From positions 1 through 32,845 of the forward strand of contig JAIXLP010000085.1 of NCBI GenBank assembly GCA_026954015.1: a stretch of 32,845 bases of DNA, written 5' to 3'. The position numbers were made by a program, and so were the translations under genes. Below, piece by piece: positions 16,258 to 25,871 of the stretch; position 1 is the stretch's first letter, and every line of letters starts with the position of its first letter. Source of the DNA: Burkholderiales bacterium. GTDB lineage: Bacteria > Pseudomonadota > Gammaproteobacteria > Burkholderiales > Burkholderiaceae_C. Under the pieces are notes generated by a model, which was not told the origin of the DNA, ran no database searches, and saw nothing but the letters and a program-made list of their open reading frames with translations.

Positions 16258-16683
16258 TCAGTAGCTGCTGCCGCCGTCGTAGCGACCACCACCACCGCCG
16301 TGGCGACCGCCACCGCCGTAGGGGCTGCGGAAGCCGCCGCCACCACCTTCGCCACGGCCGCCGCCACCGTAGCCGCCGCCACCGCTGCGGCCACCGCCGC
16401 CGAAGCCGCCACCACCGGAGCGCGGGGGACGCGGCTCCATCGGGCGCGCTTCATTGACCACCAGGCTGCGACCGCCCAGCGGCTGGCCGTTCATGCCGTT
16501 GATGGCTTGCTGCGCCTCGGCGTCGCTGCCCATCTCGACGAAACCAAAACCCTTGGAGCGACCGGTGTCGCGCTCCATCATCACCTTGGCGCTGGAGACG
16601 GCGCCGAACGCCGCGAATGCCTGCGCGAGATCCTCGTCGCGCACTTGGTACGGCAGGTTGCCGACGTACAGTTTGTTGCCCAT
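16258..16683 (-). CDS. RRM-domain glycine-rich RNA-binding protein
   Basis: A 141-residue protein with one RNA-recognition motif (residues 1-80): RNP2 is LYVGNL (5-10) and RNP1 is KGFGFVEM (44-51), both with the aromatic residues that stack on RNA bases. The tail (about 87-141) is almost wholly glycine with Arg, Tyr and Ser (GGGGYGGGGRGEGG), like plant and cyanobacterial glycine-rich Rbp proteins, and is likely disordered. Such proteins bind single-stranded RNA and are often cold-induced. GAGGAG eight bases before the ATG is a strong ribosome-binding site. A UUCG-loop terminator follows, so the gene is probably transcribed alone from the long gap before recQ's end. The purine-biased Gly codons make the complementary strand look like an Ala-rich protein, which is spurious. 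Confidence 0.95.
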   Translation of the reverse strand: MGNKLYVGNLPYQVRDEDLAQAFAAFGAVSSAKVMMERDTGRSKGFGFVEMGSDAEAQQAINGMNGQPLGGRSLVVNEARPMEPRPPRSGGGGFGGGGRSGGGGYGGGGRGEGGGGGFRSPYGGGGRHGGGGGRYDGGSSY

Positions 16684-16910
16684 GAAAGGGGCTCCTCAAA
16701 AACAAAAAATGGAACCACGGAGTCCCGAAACCGCCACCAGTGGATCAACTAAGACGCCCCATGCGCGAAAACCGACGGATCACCGTAACCTTGGCAGGCT
16801 CAAACCCACCAAGCCGCTACTGTTCTTGAACTTCTGCCACAACGCAAGCGGTTTTCGCACCCGCGTGGCGAAATTCGCAACACTATCGAACAAAAATAGT
16901 CCATTGAGGC
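16684..16910 (-). promoter_or_regulatory. Leader and promoter region of the RRM gene
   Basis: A 227-bp gap between the recQ stop and the RRM start, clearly less GC-rich than the coding sequence around it. On the minus strand it ends in a T-rich segment directly before GAGGAG. No convincing -35/-10 pair, hairpin or known riboswitch could be assigned by eye. Long leaders on such RNA-binding-protein genes often carry cold or autoregulatory control, which is only a possibility here. Confidence 0.35.
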
Positions 16911-18773
16911 TTACGTCACAGGCTGGCGGCACACTTGCAACACCTGCTCACCATAGGCTTGGCAGCGCTTGGCGCCCATGCCCGCGATGCCGTCCAGGTC
17001 GGCGAGCGTTGTCGGGTTGCGCTCGGCGATGGCCGCGAGCGTGGCGTCGAGAAACACCACGTAGGCCGGCAGGTTGTGCTCGCGAGCGACCTGGGCGCGC
17101 CAGGCCTTGAGGTTGATGAAGCGCACCTGTGCGTCCGGCCCGAGGTGGGCCGCCGCCGCCGGCGGGGCGCCGCGACGCCGGCGCGAGGTCGCACGTGCGC
17201 CCGACGCCTCGCGCAGCAAGATGGCCTCTTCGCCACGCAGCACCGCGCGCGCGCCGGGCGCGAGCGTCAGCGTGTCCACGGCCCGCCCGCCGTCGAGCAG
17301 CACGCGCCGCACCCCCACCGCGCCGCGGGCGAGCAACTGACGCAGCACGGCGCGCAACTGGCGCTCGGTGTAGCCCGCGCCGAGGTTGAAGGTCGAAAGC
17401 CGCTCGTGCCCAAACTGACGCACCTTGTCGGTGGCCTGGCCGCGCACGATGTCCATGAGGTGCCCCAGGCCGAAGGCCATGCCGCTCGCCTCGTGCACGC
17501 GGTAGATCGTGGACAGGAGCTTGCGCGCGGCATCGCTGCCGTCCCACACGGCGGGCGGGTGCAGGCAGTTGTCGCAGTTGCCGCAGGGCTCGGAGGCCTC
17601 GCCGAAGTAGGCCAGCAGGCGCTGGCGGCGGCAGCCGGTGGCCTCGGCCAGCGCCAGCAGCGCGTCGAGCTTGCCGCGCAGCACGGTCTTGAATTCCTCG
17701 GCCGCGTCGCCTTCGTCGATCATGCGCCGCTGGTTCACCACGTCCTGCAGGCCGTAGATCATCCAGGCGTCGGCGGGGAGGCCGTCGCGCCCGGCGCGGC
17801 CCGTTTCCTGGTAGTAGCCCTCGATGTTCTTGGGCATGTCCACGTGCGCGACGAAGCGCACGTCGGGCTTGTCTATGCCCATGCCGAAGGCGATGGTCGC
17901 GACCATCACGATGCCGTCCTCGCGCAGGAAGCGGTCCTGGTGCGCCTGACGCATCGCGGCGGGCAGGCCCGCGTGGTAGGGCAGCGCGGCCAGGCCCGCG
18001 TCGGCCAGTGCCTGCGCCATTTCCTCGACGCGCCGGCGCGACTGGCAGTAGACGATGCCCGCCTCGCCCGCGTGCTCCTGCGTGATGAAGCGCTGCAGCT
18101 GCGCCAGCGGCTCTTTTTTCTCCTCGATGGTGTAGCGGATGTTGGGCCGGTCGAAGCTGCTGATGAAAAGGCGCGCGCCCTGCAGCCGCAGGCCCTGGAC
18201 GATGTCGGCGCGCGTGAGCTCGTCGGCCGTGGCGGTGAGCGCGATGCGCGGCACCTCGGCGTAGCGCGCGGCCAGCAGCGACAGCTGCTGGTATTCGGGG
18301 CGAAAGTCGTGGCCCCACTGGCTCACGCAGTGCGCTTCGTCGATGGCGAACAGCGCCAGTTGCCCGCGCACCTTGAGCTCGTCGAGCAGACCGAGGAAAC
18401 GCTCGCTCACCACGCGCTCGGGCGCGGCGTACAGCAGCGTGATCTCGCCCTGGGCGAGCTGGCGCTCCACCTGCAGCGCCTGCTGCCAGTCGAGCGTGGA
18501 ATTGAGGTAGGCGGCCGCGACGCCCGCCTCGCGCAGCGCGCCCACCTGGTCGTGCATGAGCGCGATCAGCGGCGAGACGACGATGGTGACGCCCTGCCCC
18601 GCCTGCTGGCGCGCGATGGCCGGGATCTGGTAACACAGCGATTTGCCGCCGCCCGTGGGCATGAGCACGAGCGCGTCGCCCCCCTGCACGACGTGCTCGA
18701 TGATGGCCGCCTGCGGGCCGCGGAACTGCTCGTAGCCGAAAACCTCGCGGAGGATGGAAAGTGCGGGAGTCAA
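16911..18773 (-). CDS. recQ: ATP-dependent DNA helicase RecQ
   Basis: A 620-residue superfamily 2, 3'-5' DNA helicase for recombination and stalled-fork repair. Counting from the chosen start, motif I is [12 protein letters not shown] (Lys44) and motif II is DEAH (145-148), followed by the RecQ aromatic loop [13 protein letters not shown]. Motif VI is [12 protein letters not shown]. The zinc site uses four cysteines near 381, 397, 400 and 403 (EPCGNCDNC), followed by the winged-helix domain, and an HRDC domain closes the protein (about 543-613, [14 protein letters not shown]). An ATG 27 codons upstream would run through a copy of the dispersed repeat and add an unrelated tail, so the TTG just before [19 protein letters not shown] is preferred; its Shine-Dalgarno is weak. 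The start is the least certain part. Confidence 0.95.
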   Translation of the reverse strand: MTPALSILREVFGYEQFRGPQAAIIEHVVQGGDALVLMPTGGGKSLCYQIPAIARQQAGQGVTIVVSPLIALMHDQVGALREAGVAAAYLNSTLDWQQALQVERQLAQGEITLLYAAPERVVSERFLGLLDELKVRGQLALFAIDEAHCVSQWGHDFRPEYQQLSLLAARYAEVPRIALTATADELTRADIVQGLRLQGARLFISSFDRPNIRYTIEEKKEPLAQLQRFITQEHAGEAGIVYCQSRRRVEEMAQALADAGLAALPYHAGLPAAMRQAHQDRFLREDGIVMVATIAFGMGIDKPDVRFVAHVDMPKNIEGYYQETGRAGRDGLPADAWMIYGLQDVVNQRRMIDEGDAAEEFKTVLRGKLDALLALAEATGCRRQRLLAYFGEASEPCGNCDNCLHPPAVWDGSDAARKLLSTIYRVHEASGMAFGLGHLMDIVRGQATDKVRQFGHERLSTFNLGAGYTERQLRAVLRQLLARGAVGVRRVLLDGGRAVDTLTLAPGARAVLRGEEAILLREASGARATSRRRRGAPPAAAAHLGPDAQVRFINLKAWRAQVAREHNLPAYVVFLDATLAAIAERNPTTLADLDGIAGMGAKRCQAYGEQVLQVCRQPVT

Positions 18774-18788
18774 GAGAACTTCTGAAAC

Positions 18789-18842
18789 GATAGCTGTCGG
18801 CGCTTGTCCATCAAGCGCCAGAGACGGATTTGTCGTGAAATT
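18789..18842 (+). repeat. Dispersed palindromic repeat, copy B
   Basis: GATAGCTG is followed by a stem GGCGCTTG/CAAGCGCC (18799-18806 with 18812-18819), loop TCCAT, then GAG and a tail GATTTGTCGTGAAATT. It lies in the divergent gap between recQ and the MetH half gene. A 25-bp core is identical to copy A, which lies 1173 bp further right in the same orientation. Confidence 0.85.
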
Positions 18843-18906
18843 GTTGGGCTGCACGGCGGGGGCGCCCGCGGCTATTGTCCGGCACGCGCCTTCCTACAAT
18901 CGCCGC

Positions 18907-19941
18907 ATGACTTCCCCGCACTACACCCGCGCGCAGGCACTGCCGGGCATCCTCCAACAACGCATCGTCGTCCTCGACGGGGCGATGGGCACCATGATCC
19001 AGCGCCTGAAGCTCACCGAGGCGCAGTTTCGCGGCGAGCGCTTCAAGGACTTTCACAAGGACGTGAAGGGCAACAACGAACTGCTGGTGCTCACGCAGCC
19101 GCAGCTTGTCCGCGACATCCACGACGGCTACCTCGCCGCCGGGGCCGACCTGATCGAGACCGACACCTTCGGCGCGACCACCGTGGCGCAGGCCGACTAC
19201 GACATGCAGGATCTGGCGCGCGAGATGAACGTGGCCGCGGCCCGGCTGGCGCGCGCCGCCTGCGACGCGGCTTCCACGCCCGACAAGCCGCGCTTCGTCG
19301 TCGGCGCGCTCGGGCCCACGCCCAGGACCGCGAGCATCAGCCCCGACGTGAACGACCCCGGCGCGCGCAACATCACCTTCGAGGAGTTGCGCGCGGCCTA
19401 CCACGAGCAGGCCAGCGGCCTGATCGAGGGCGGCGCCGACGTGCTCATGGTCGAGACCATCTTCGACACGCTCAACGCCAAGGCGGCGCTGTTCGCGATC
19501 GACGAGGTGCACGAGGAAACCGGCCAGTGCCTGCCGGTCATCATCAGCGGCACCGTCACCGACGCCTCGGGGCGCATCCTCTCGGGCCAGACCGTGACGG
19601 CCTTCTGGCACAGCGTGCGCCACGCCCAGCCGCTGGCCGTGGGGCTGAACTGCGCGCTGGGCGCGGCGCTGATGCGCCCCTACATCCAGGAGCTCGCCAA
19701 GGCCGCGCCCGACACCTTCATCAGTTGCTACCCCAACGCGGGCCTGCCCAACCCGATGAGCGACACGGGCTTCGATGAAACGCCCGAGGTCACGAGCCGG
19801 CTGCTGCACGAATTCGCCGCCGAGGGCCTCGTGAACATCGTCGGCGGCTGCTGTGGCACCACGCCCGAGCACATCGCCGCGATTGCGCACGCGGTGGCGC
19901 CGGCGGCCACGCGCAAGCTTTTCCATCCGGCGCTGGCGTAG
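18907..19941 (+). CDS. Homocysteine S-methyltransferase: N-terminal half of a split methionine synthase
   Basis: A 344-residue (betaalpha)8 barrel equal to the homocysteine-binding module of cobalamin-dependent methionine synthase Met[19 protein letters not shown] at residues 19-36 and the zinc ligands Cys239 (VGLNCALG), Cys305 and Cys306 (VGGCCGTTP) are intact. In Burkholderiales MetH is commonly encoded as two genes, this one plus a larger protein with the folate, cobalamin and reactivation modules, usually next to it. Here no partner follows: after the stop come a repeat and the convergent argC. The module cannot make methionine from methyl-folate alone, so the partner must be elsewhere or be lost; use of S-methylmethionine is an alternative. 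The upstream in-frame extension lies in repeat B and is rejected. Confidence 0.92.
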   Translation: MTSPHYTRAQALPGILQQRIVVLDGAMGTMIQRLKLTEAQFRGERFKDFHKDVKGNNELLVLTQPQLVRDIHDGYLAAGADLIETDTFGATTVAQADYDMQDLAREMNVAAARLARAACDAASTPDKPRFVVGALGPTPRTASISPDVNDPGARNITFEELRAAYHEQASGLIEGGADVLMVETIFDTLNAKAALFAIDEVHEETGQCLPVIISGTVTDASGRILSGQTVTAFWHSVRHAQPLAVGLNCALGAALMRPYIQELAKAAPDTFISCYPNAGLPNPMSDTGFDETPEVTSRLLHEFAAEGLVNIVGGCCGTTPEHIAAIAHAVAPAATRKLFHPALA

Positions 19942-19961
19942 CAGGGGAAATACCCAATCTT

Positions 19962-20009
19962 GATAGCTGCTGGCGCTTGTCCATCAAGCGCCAGAGCCAC
20001 TTTTGGCTA
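19962..20009 (+). repeat. Dispersed palindromic repeat, copy A
   Basis: GATAGCTG is followed by a 10-bp perfect stem CTGGCGCTTG/CAAGCGCCAG (19970-19979 with 19985-19994), loop TCCAT, then GAGCC and a tail ending in TTTTGGCTA. It lies between the convergent MetH half gene and argC and could act as a bidirectional 3' hairpin for both. The argC stop codon (20007-20009) is within its tail. Confidence 0.88.
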
Positions 20010-20939
20010 TAAACCCAGCATGATCTTGAGGTTCTGCACCGCCGCGCCGCTCGCGCCCTTGCCCAGGTTGTCCAGGCGCGCCACGAGCACTGCCTGGCGG
20101 TAGCCCTCGTTGCCGTAGACGCGCAGCTCCAGGTGGTTGGTGTCGTTGAGTGCCTCGGCGTCGAGCTTGCCGTTCCCGGTCGCGGGCAGCACCCGCACGT
20201 AGCCTTCCACCGTGTTGGTCTTGGCGTAGTGCGCGGCCAGCACGTCGTGCAGGTCGCTCGCCCTGGGCGCACCCTGGAGCAAGTCCAGGTGCAGCGGCAG
20301 TTCCACCAGCATGCCCTGGCGGAAGTTGCCGACCGCCGGCACGAACAGCGGGCGGCGCTTGACCCCCGTGTACTTCATGATCTCGGGCAGGTGCTTGTGC
20401 GACAGGCCGAGCGCATAGAGCTCGAAGGGCGCGGCCTCGCCCTTTTCGTGCGCCTCGATCATGGTGCGCCCGCCACCCGAGTAGCCGCTCACCGAGGGCA
20501 GCACCAGCGGGTAGTCATCGGGCACCAGGCCCGCATCCACGAGCGGGCGCAGCAGCGCGATCGCGCCAGTGGCGTAGCAGCCGGGGTTGGCCACGCGGTC
20601 GGCCGCGCGGATGGCATCGAGCTGCCCCGGCGCCAGCTCGGGAAAGCCGAACACCCAGCCGTCCGCCGTGCGGTGCGCGGTGGAGGCGTCGATGATCTTG
20701 ATGCGCCGACCGGTTTCGGCGGTGATGGCGTCCACCTGCGCCACCGTCTCGCGCGCCGCGTCGTCGTGCAGGCACAGGATGACCAGGTCCACGCCCGCGA
20801 TCAGTGCGCGCTTGGCCTGCGCATCCTTGCGCAGGGCAGGGGCGATGCTCACGAGCTCGACGCCGGGCAGCGCCTGCAGGCGCTCACGAATCTGCAGGCC
20901 CGTGGTGCCCGCCTCTCCGTCGATGAAGACCTTGGCCAT
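20007..20939 (-). CDS. argC: N-acetyl-gamma-glutamyl-phosphate reductase, type 2
   Basis: A 310-residue NADPH-dependent dehydrogenase of arginine biosynthesis that reduces N-acetylglutamyl phosphate to the semialdehyde. It is of the shorter type 2 class: [19 protein letters not shown] is the nucleotide-binding loop, [24 protein letters not shown] follows, and the catalytic cysteine is in ANPGCYATG (Cys121). [14 protein letters not shown] and LSHKHLPEI (catalytic His region) are present. AAGGAG stands eight bases before the chosen ATG. The long frame continues upstream through a GC-rich hairpin and palindrome, with no similarity, so it is rejected. It converges on the MetH half gene and is divergent from sucC. 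The leader may carry attenuation-like control (see the hairpin feature). Confidence 0.96.
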   Translation of the reverse strand: MAKVFIDGEAGTTGLQIRERLQALPGVELVSIAPALRKDAQAKRALIAGVDLVILCLHDDAARETVAQVDAITAETGRRIKIIDASTAHRTADGWVFGFPELAPGQLDAIRAADRVANPGCYATGAIALLRPLVDAGLVPDDYPLVLPSVSGYSGGGRTMIEAHEKGEAAPFELYALGLSHKHLPEIMKYTGVKRRPLFVPAVGNFRQGMLVELPLHLDLLQGAPRASDLHDVLAAHYAKTNTVEGYVRVLPATGNGKLDAEALNDTNHLELRVYGNEGYRQAVLVARLDNLGKGASGAAVQNLKIMLGL

Positions 20940-20958
20940 GCTGGATGCTCCTTGCTGC

Positions 20959-20985
20959 AAAAAGGGGCGCCCCGCGGGCCGCCCC
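20959..20985 (-). terminator. Terminator-like hairpin in the argC leader
   Basis: On the minus strand a GGGGCG/CGCCCC stem (6 bp), a C-C mismatch (a G opposite a G on the minus strand) and two to three further G-C pairs close a tiny loop, followed at once by TTTTT. It lies directly before the argC ribosome-binding site and so would end leftward transcription ahead of argC. It may be an attenuator, or a stop for read-through from the far-right leftward genes. Confidence 0.5.
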
Positions 20986-20998
20986 GCGGAGTCGCTGA

Positions 20999-21015
20999 AT
21001 GTTGCGTCGCAACAT
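20999..21015. promoter_or_regulatory. 17-bp perfect palindrome between argC and sucC
   Basis: ATGTTGCGTCGCAACAT has 8-bp arms around a single base. It abuts TGATACATT (21015-21023), which could be an extended -10 for sucC, and TATCAT on the other strand, which could be a -10 for argC. It is therefore well placed as a shared operator. I cannot name the regulator. Confidence 0.55.
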
Positions 21016-21151
21016 GATACATTCGCCGATTGTCGAGGTCGTGCGTGCTTGCGCCGCGAGCCCGATACGGCCCCAGACCCCAGACTGGGTCCTGCCAACG
21101 CTCCTCGGCAGCACGGGTAAAGAAGACCATCCTTCCCCTGAGAGAGACCTC

Positions 21152-22312
<1,161 letters not shown>

Positions 22313-22330
22313 GCCGCGGAGAGCACATCC

Positions 22331-23224
22331 ATGTCGATCTACATCAACAAAGACACCAAGGTCATCACCCAGGGCATCACCGGCAAGACCGGGCAGTTCC
22401 ACACCAGCAAGTGTCAGGAGTACGCCAACGGCAAGAACTGTTTCGTCGCCGGCGTGAACCCCAAGAAGGCCGGCGAGAAGATCTTCGACATCCCGATCTA
22501 CGGCACCGTGAAGGAAGCGGCCGCGCAGACCGGCGCCACCGTGAGCGTGATCTATGTGCCGCCCGCCGGCGCCGCGGCCGCGATCTGGGAGGCCGTCGAG
22601 GCCGATCTGGACCTCGTGATCTGCATCACCGAAGGCATTCCCGTGCGTGACATGCTGCAGGTGCGCAACCAGATGAAGGCGCGCGAGGCACAGGGCGGCA
22701 AGAAGACGCTGCTGCTCGGCCCCAACTGCCCCGGCCTCATCACGCCCGACGAAATCAAGATCGGCATCATGCCCGGCCACATCCACAAGAAGGGCCGCGT
22801 GGGCGTGGTCTCGCGCTCGGGCACGCTGACCTACGAGGCGGTCGGGCAGCTCACCGAGCTCGGCATCGGCCAGTCCAGCGCCGTGGGCATCGGCGGCGAC
22901 CCGATCAACGGCCTCAAGCACATCGACGTGATGAAGGCGTTCAACGAGGACCCCGAGACCGATGCCGTGATCATGATCGGCGAGATCGGCGGCCCGGACG
23001 AGGCCGACGCCGCACGCTGGTGCAAGGCCCACATGAAAAAGCCCATCGTCGGCTTCATCGCGGGCGTCACGGCGCCCCCCGGCAAGCGCATGGGCCACGC
23101 AGGTGCGCTCATCTCCGGCGGCGCCGACACGGCCGACGCCAAGCTCGCCGTGATGGAAGAGTGCGGCTTCAGGATCACGCGCAACCCCTCCGAAATGGGC
23201 CGCATGCTGCAAAGCCTGCTCTGA
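22331..23224 (+). CDS. sucD: Succinate--CoA ligase (ADP-forming), alpha subunit
   Basis: A 297-residue CoA-binding subunit that forms the phosphohistidine intermediate. [24 protein letters not shown] is the CoA-binding Rossmann start, PNCPGLITP and [10 protein letters not shown] are conserved ligase loops, and the phosphorylated histidine is in [14 protein letters not shown] (His256). [11 protein letters not shown] and [26 protein letters not shown] complete the family signature. It is translated 18 bp after sucC with a GGAGAG-type ribosome-binding site. A strong GC-rich stem follows the stop. Length and motifs are complete, with no sign of damage. Confidence 0.98.
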   Translation: MSIYINKDTKVITQGITGKTGQFHTSKCQEYANGKNCFVAGVNPKKAGEKIFDIPIYGTVKEAAAQTGATVSVIYVPPAGAAAAIWEAVEADLDLVICITEGIPVRDMLQVRNQMKAREAQGGKKTLLLGPNCPGLITPDEIKIGIMPGHIHKKGRVGVVSRSGTLTYEAVGQLTELGIGQSSAVGIGGDPINGLKHIDVMKAFNEDPETDAVIMIGEIGGPDEADAARWCKAHMKKPIVGFIAGVTAPPGKRMGHAGALISGGADTADAKLAVMEECGFRITRNPSEMGRMLQSLL

Positions 23225-23234
23225 GGCCGTGGCC

Positions 23235-23259
23235 GCGCGCCGGGTGGCGGCCGGCGCGC
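23235..23259 (+). terminator. Stem-loop after sucD
   Basis: GCGCGCCGG and CCGGCGCGC (23235-23243 and 23251-23259) form a perfect 9-bp stem with a seven-base loop, 11 bp after the sucD stop. No T-run follows; instead comes an AT-rich patch with TATATT (23267-23272), a possible -10 of the next gene. It could protect the sucCD mRNA or weaken read-through. Confidence 0.5.
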
Positions 23260-23322
23260 AATCGCATATATTCGCCCGATTCGCAGGCTCGCGACACGCT
23301 TAGCGCGGGCCGCGCGCGCACC

Positions 23323-24087
23323 ATGCCCACGACGCCCCTCGATTACGAATTCAGCGCATGCACCGACGTCGGTCGCGTGCGCCGCAACAACGAGGATGCG
23401 ATCGCGGTGCACGAGGATGTGTGCCTGGCAATCGTCGCCGACGGCATGGGCGGCTCCAACGCCGGCGAGGTGGCCAGTGCCATGGCAGTGGACATCGTGG
23501 GCCGCGAACTGCGCCGCTGGCTGCTCGAGGCGGGCGAGCGCGCCCACGCAAATGCCATCCGGGCAGCACTCGTCGATGCCGTCGACCAGGCCAACCAGGC
23601 CATCCTGGACGCCGGGCGCACGCACGCCGCCTATGCCGGCATGGGCACCACGCTGGTGGTGGGTGTCTTCTGGCGCGCGCAGTTCATCCTCGGACACGTC
23701 GGCGACTCGCGCGGCTACCTGCTGCGTTCGGGGGTCCTGCGCCAGATCACGCGCGATCACACCTGGCTGCAGGAGCAACTGGACCACGGCTTCATCAGCC
23801 CCCGGGAAGCGGCGGACAGCGGCATGCGCAACCTCCTCACGCGTGCGCTGGGGGTCGATCCGCAGGTGCAGGTCGAGATCAACGAGTTCGCGGTGCGGCC
23901 CGGCGATCTCTACCTCCTGTGCACGGACGGGCTCACCGACAGGCTGGACGCAACCGCGCTGGCCGCGCTGCTGCGCACGCCCGCATCACTGCACGACATC
24001 GCCGGGCGCCTGATCGCGCGTGCCAACGAACTTGGCGGCCGCGACAACACCAGCGTGCTGCTCGCGCACGCTTGTCCGGCGGAATGA
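23323..24087 (+). CDS. PP2C-type serine/threonine protein phosphatase
   Basis: A 254-residue PPM/PP2C phosphatase. All metal ligands of the two-manganese centre are visible: CTDVGRVRRNNEDA (Asp25), VADGMGGSNAGEVAS (Asp40-Gly41), GHVGDSRGYLLR (Asp128), LLCTDGLTD (Asp202) and GGRDNTSVLL (Asp241). It removes phosphate from serine or threonine of proteins in the cytoplasm, like PstP, Stp1 and PppA. It has no membrane helix or sensor domain. An FHA-domain gene follows 61 bp downstream, a pairing that normally goes with a Hanks-type kinase, but no kinase is present. The frame is open upstream into sucD; the ATG of MPTTPLDYEF fits the family start. A TATATT box lies about 50 bp upstream. Confidence 0.94.
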   Translation: MPTTPLDYEFSACTDVGRVRRNNEDAIAVHEDVCLAIVADGMGGSNAGEVASAMAVDIVGRELRRWLLEAGERAHANAIRAALVDAVDQANQAILDAGRTHAAYAGMGTTLVVGVFWRAQFILGHVGDSRGYLLRSGVLRQITRDHTWLQEQLDHGFISPREAADSGMRNLLTRALGVDPQVQVEINEFAVRPGDLYLLCTDGLTDRLDATALAALLRTPASLHDIAGRLIARANELGGRDNTSVLLAHACPAE

Positions 24088-24148
24088 ACGCCCGAGTCGC
24101 CGACATCGTCGGCCACTCCGCGATAATCCCCTGAAGAGGAAACCGCCC

Positions 24149-24727
24149 ATGCCCAGTCTGGTCATCATGCTCGACGGAGCCACCATCAACCAGGTCACGC
24201 TGACCAAGCCCTACACCACCGTGGGGCGGCGACCGACCAACGACGTGGTGATCGACAACCTGGCCGTGAGCGGCGAACACGCGGTGCTGCGCATGCACGA
24301 CGGCGTGGTCGAGATCGACGACCTGCACAGCACCAACGGCACCTACGTGAACGGGCGGCGCACCGGGCACCAGAAGCTGCGCCACGGTGACGTGCTGGGA
24401 CTGGGCAGGTACCAGATCCGCTTCGTCGACCTGCCCGCCAGCATGACAACCGCGGCCGGACGCAGCCACGCCACCGCGCTGGTTCGCGTGCTCACCGGCC
24501 CCGGTGCCGGGCGCGAGGTAGCGCTGAACAAGGTGGTGACCACCATAGGCAAACCGGGCGATACGGTGGCTTCGATCACCCACCGCCCGCACGGCTTCGT
24601 GCTCGCGCACGTCGAAGGCACGACGCTGCCGCGCGTCAACGGCCAGACGATCACGGATACGCAGTCGCTGCAGGATGGCGACCGCATCATGCTCGCGGAA
24701 GTCGAGATGGAATTCGTCGCGCGCTGA
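24149..24727 (+). CDS. FHA-domain protein with a second, FHA-like half
   Basis: A 192-residue protein. Residues 1-95 are a canonical forkhead-associated domain: YTTVGRRPTNDVVIDNLAVSGEHAVL (Arg27, Ser41 and His44 bind phosphothreonine) and STNGTYVNG (61-69). Residues 109-192 repeat the fold (ALVRVLTGPGAGREVALNKVVTTIGKPGDTV, then LPRVNGQTI and LQDGDRIMLAEVEMEF), but the Gly-Arg and Ser-x-x-His phosphopeptide residues are absent, so the second half may bind unphosphorylated partners or mediate dimers. GAAGAGGAAACC precedes the ATG. It follows the PP2C gene and may share its transcript; CGATAATCC between them could instead be a promoter box. It ends nine bases from the convergent mnmA. Confidence 0.92.
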   Translation: MPSLVIMLDGATINQVTLTKPYTTVGRRPTNDVVIDNLAVSGEHAVLRMHDGVVEIDDLHSTNGTYVNGRRTGHQKLRHGDVLGLGRYQIRFVDLPASMTTAAGRSHATALVRVLTGPGAGREVALNKVVTTIGKPGDTVASITHRPHGFVLAHVEGTTLPRVNGQTITDTQSLQDGDRIMLAEVEMEFVAR

Positions 24728-24736
24728 ACACTGCGT

Positions 24737-25849
24737 TCAGCGCTGGACCTGCGCGATCACGCCCCCGCCCAGGCACACCTCGCCGTCGTAGAGCACGGCC
24801 GACTGGCCCGGCGTCACGGCCCATTGGGCCTGCGCGAACGCCAGCGTGAAGCCGCCGTCCAGCCCGTCGGCCAGCGTGCACGCAGCATCCTGCTGGCGGT
24901 AGCGGGTCTTGGCGGTGTAGTGCCCTGCCACAGGGGCACGTCCGGCGATCCAGCTCGCGTCCAGTGCGCCGAGCTGGTGCGAGAGCAGCCACGGGTGGTC
25001 GTGCCCCTGCACCACGCGCAGCGTGTGCGTGGCCACTTCCTTGCGCGCGACGAACCACGGCGCATGATCGCCGCCACCACGGGGCGCGCCCCGGTCCTTC
25101 ACACCACCGATGCCCAGCCCCTGGCGCTGGCCCAGCGTGTAGAACGACAGCCCCATGTGGCGCCCGAGCGTGCGCCCGCGGTCGTCCTTGATCGGGCCCG
25201 GCTCGCACGCGATGTAGCGGTTGAGAAATTCGCGAAACGGCCGCTCGCCGATGAAGCAGATGCCGGTCGAATCCTTCTTGCGCGCGTTCGGCAGCCCGAT
25301 CGCCTCGGCGATGCGGCGCACCTCGGTCTTCCTGAGCTCACCCACGGGAAACAGCGTTTTCGCAAGCTGCGCCTGGTTCAGGCGGTGCAGAAAGTAGCTC
25401 TGGTCCTTGGACGCATCCACGCCCCTGAGCAGATCGTGCAGGCCGGTGCTTGCGTTCAGGCGCACGCGTGCATAGTGGCCGGTCGCCATCTTTTCCGCAC
25501 CCAGGCGCATCGCGTGGTCAAGGAACGCCTTGAACTTGATCTCGGCGTTGCACAGCACGTCCGGGTTGGGCGTGCGCCCGGCGCGGTATTCGCGCAAAAA
25601 CTCGGCGAACACCCGGTCCTTGTACTCGGCGGCGAAGTTCACGTGCTCGATCTCGATGCCGAGCACGTCGGCGACGCTCGCGGCATCGAGAAAATCCTGA
25701 CGGCTCGAGCAGTACTGATCGTCGTCGTCATCTTCCCAGTTCTTCATGAAGATGCCGACGACCTCGTGGCCCTGCTCCTTGAGCAGATACGCCGTGACGG
25801 CCGAATCGACGCCGCCCGACAACCCGACGACGACGCGGTGCTTGTGCAT
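24737..25849 (-). CDS. mnmA: tRNA-specific 2-thiouridylase MnmA
   Basis: A 370-residue enzyme that thiolates carbon 2 of wobble uridine 34 in tRNA for Lys, Glu and Gln, with ATP and sulfur passed from the IscS/Tus relay. The PP-loop is [10 protein letters not shown] (10-18). The two catalytic cysteines are Cys100 in [12 protein letters not shown] and Cys198 in [13 protein letters not shown]. The C-terminal barrel carries [10 protein letters not shown] and ends in [11 protein letters not shown]. The ATG of [13 protein letters not shown] is the family start; the upstream extension is rejected. It lies 22 bp after the NUDIX gene, at the end of the yidC-containing leftward operon. With MnmE, also in this window, it completes the doubly modified mnm5s2U. 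Confidence 0.98.
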   Translation of the reverse strand: MHKHRVVVGLSGGVDSAVTAYLLKEQGHEVVGIFMKNWEDDDDDQYCSSRQDFLDAASVADVLGIEIEHVNFAAEYKDRVFAEFLREYRAGRTPNPDVLCNAEIKFKAFLDHAMRLGAEKMATGHYARVRLNASTGLHDLLRGVDASKDQSYFLHRLNQAQLAKTLFPVGELRKTEVRRIAEAIGLPNARKKDSTGICFIGERPFREFLNRYIACEPGPIKDDRGRTLGRHMGLSFYTLGQRQGLGIGGVKDRGAPRGGGDHAPWFVARKEVATHTLRVVQGHDHPWLLSHQLGALDASWIAGRAPVAGHYTAKTRYRQQDAACTLADGLDGGFTLAFAQAQWAVTPGQSAVLYDGEVCLGGGVIAQVQR

Positions 25850-25871
25850 GCCGGTGATTATCGGCGGCGCG

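Noticed and set aside
16139-16752. Ala/Thr-rich frame and repeated GCC/ACC triplets, first looking like a low-complexity repeat or array
   Set aside because: It is the complement of the glycine-rich tail of the RRM protein. There is no spacer/repeat structure, so it is not a CRISPR array.
16935-18785. A 616-codon open frame antisense to recQ
   Set aside because: It is a GC-bias shadow: His/Arg/Ala-rich with no family motif, lying wholly opposite a complete RecQ.
18774-18854. ATG start for recQ 27 codons upstream
   Set aside because: The extra residues are encoded by repeat copy B and do not resemble RecQ; the TTG start is preferred.
21079-21096. CCCAGACTGGG dyad in the sucC leader
   Set aside because: The arms are only 5 bp with a single-base centre and no T-run; too weak to call a terminator or operator.
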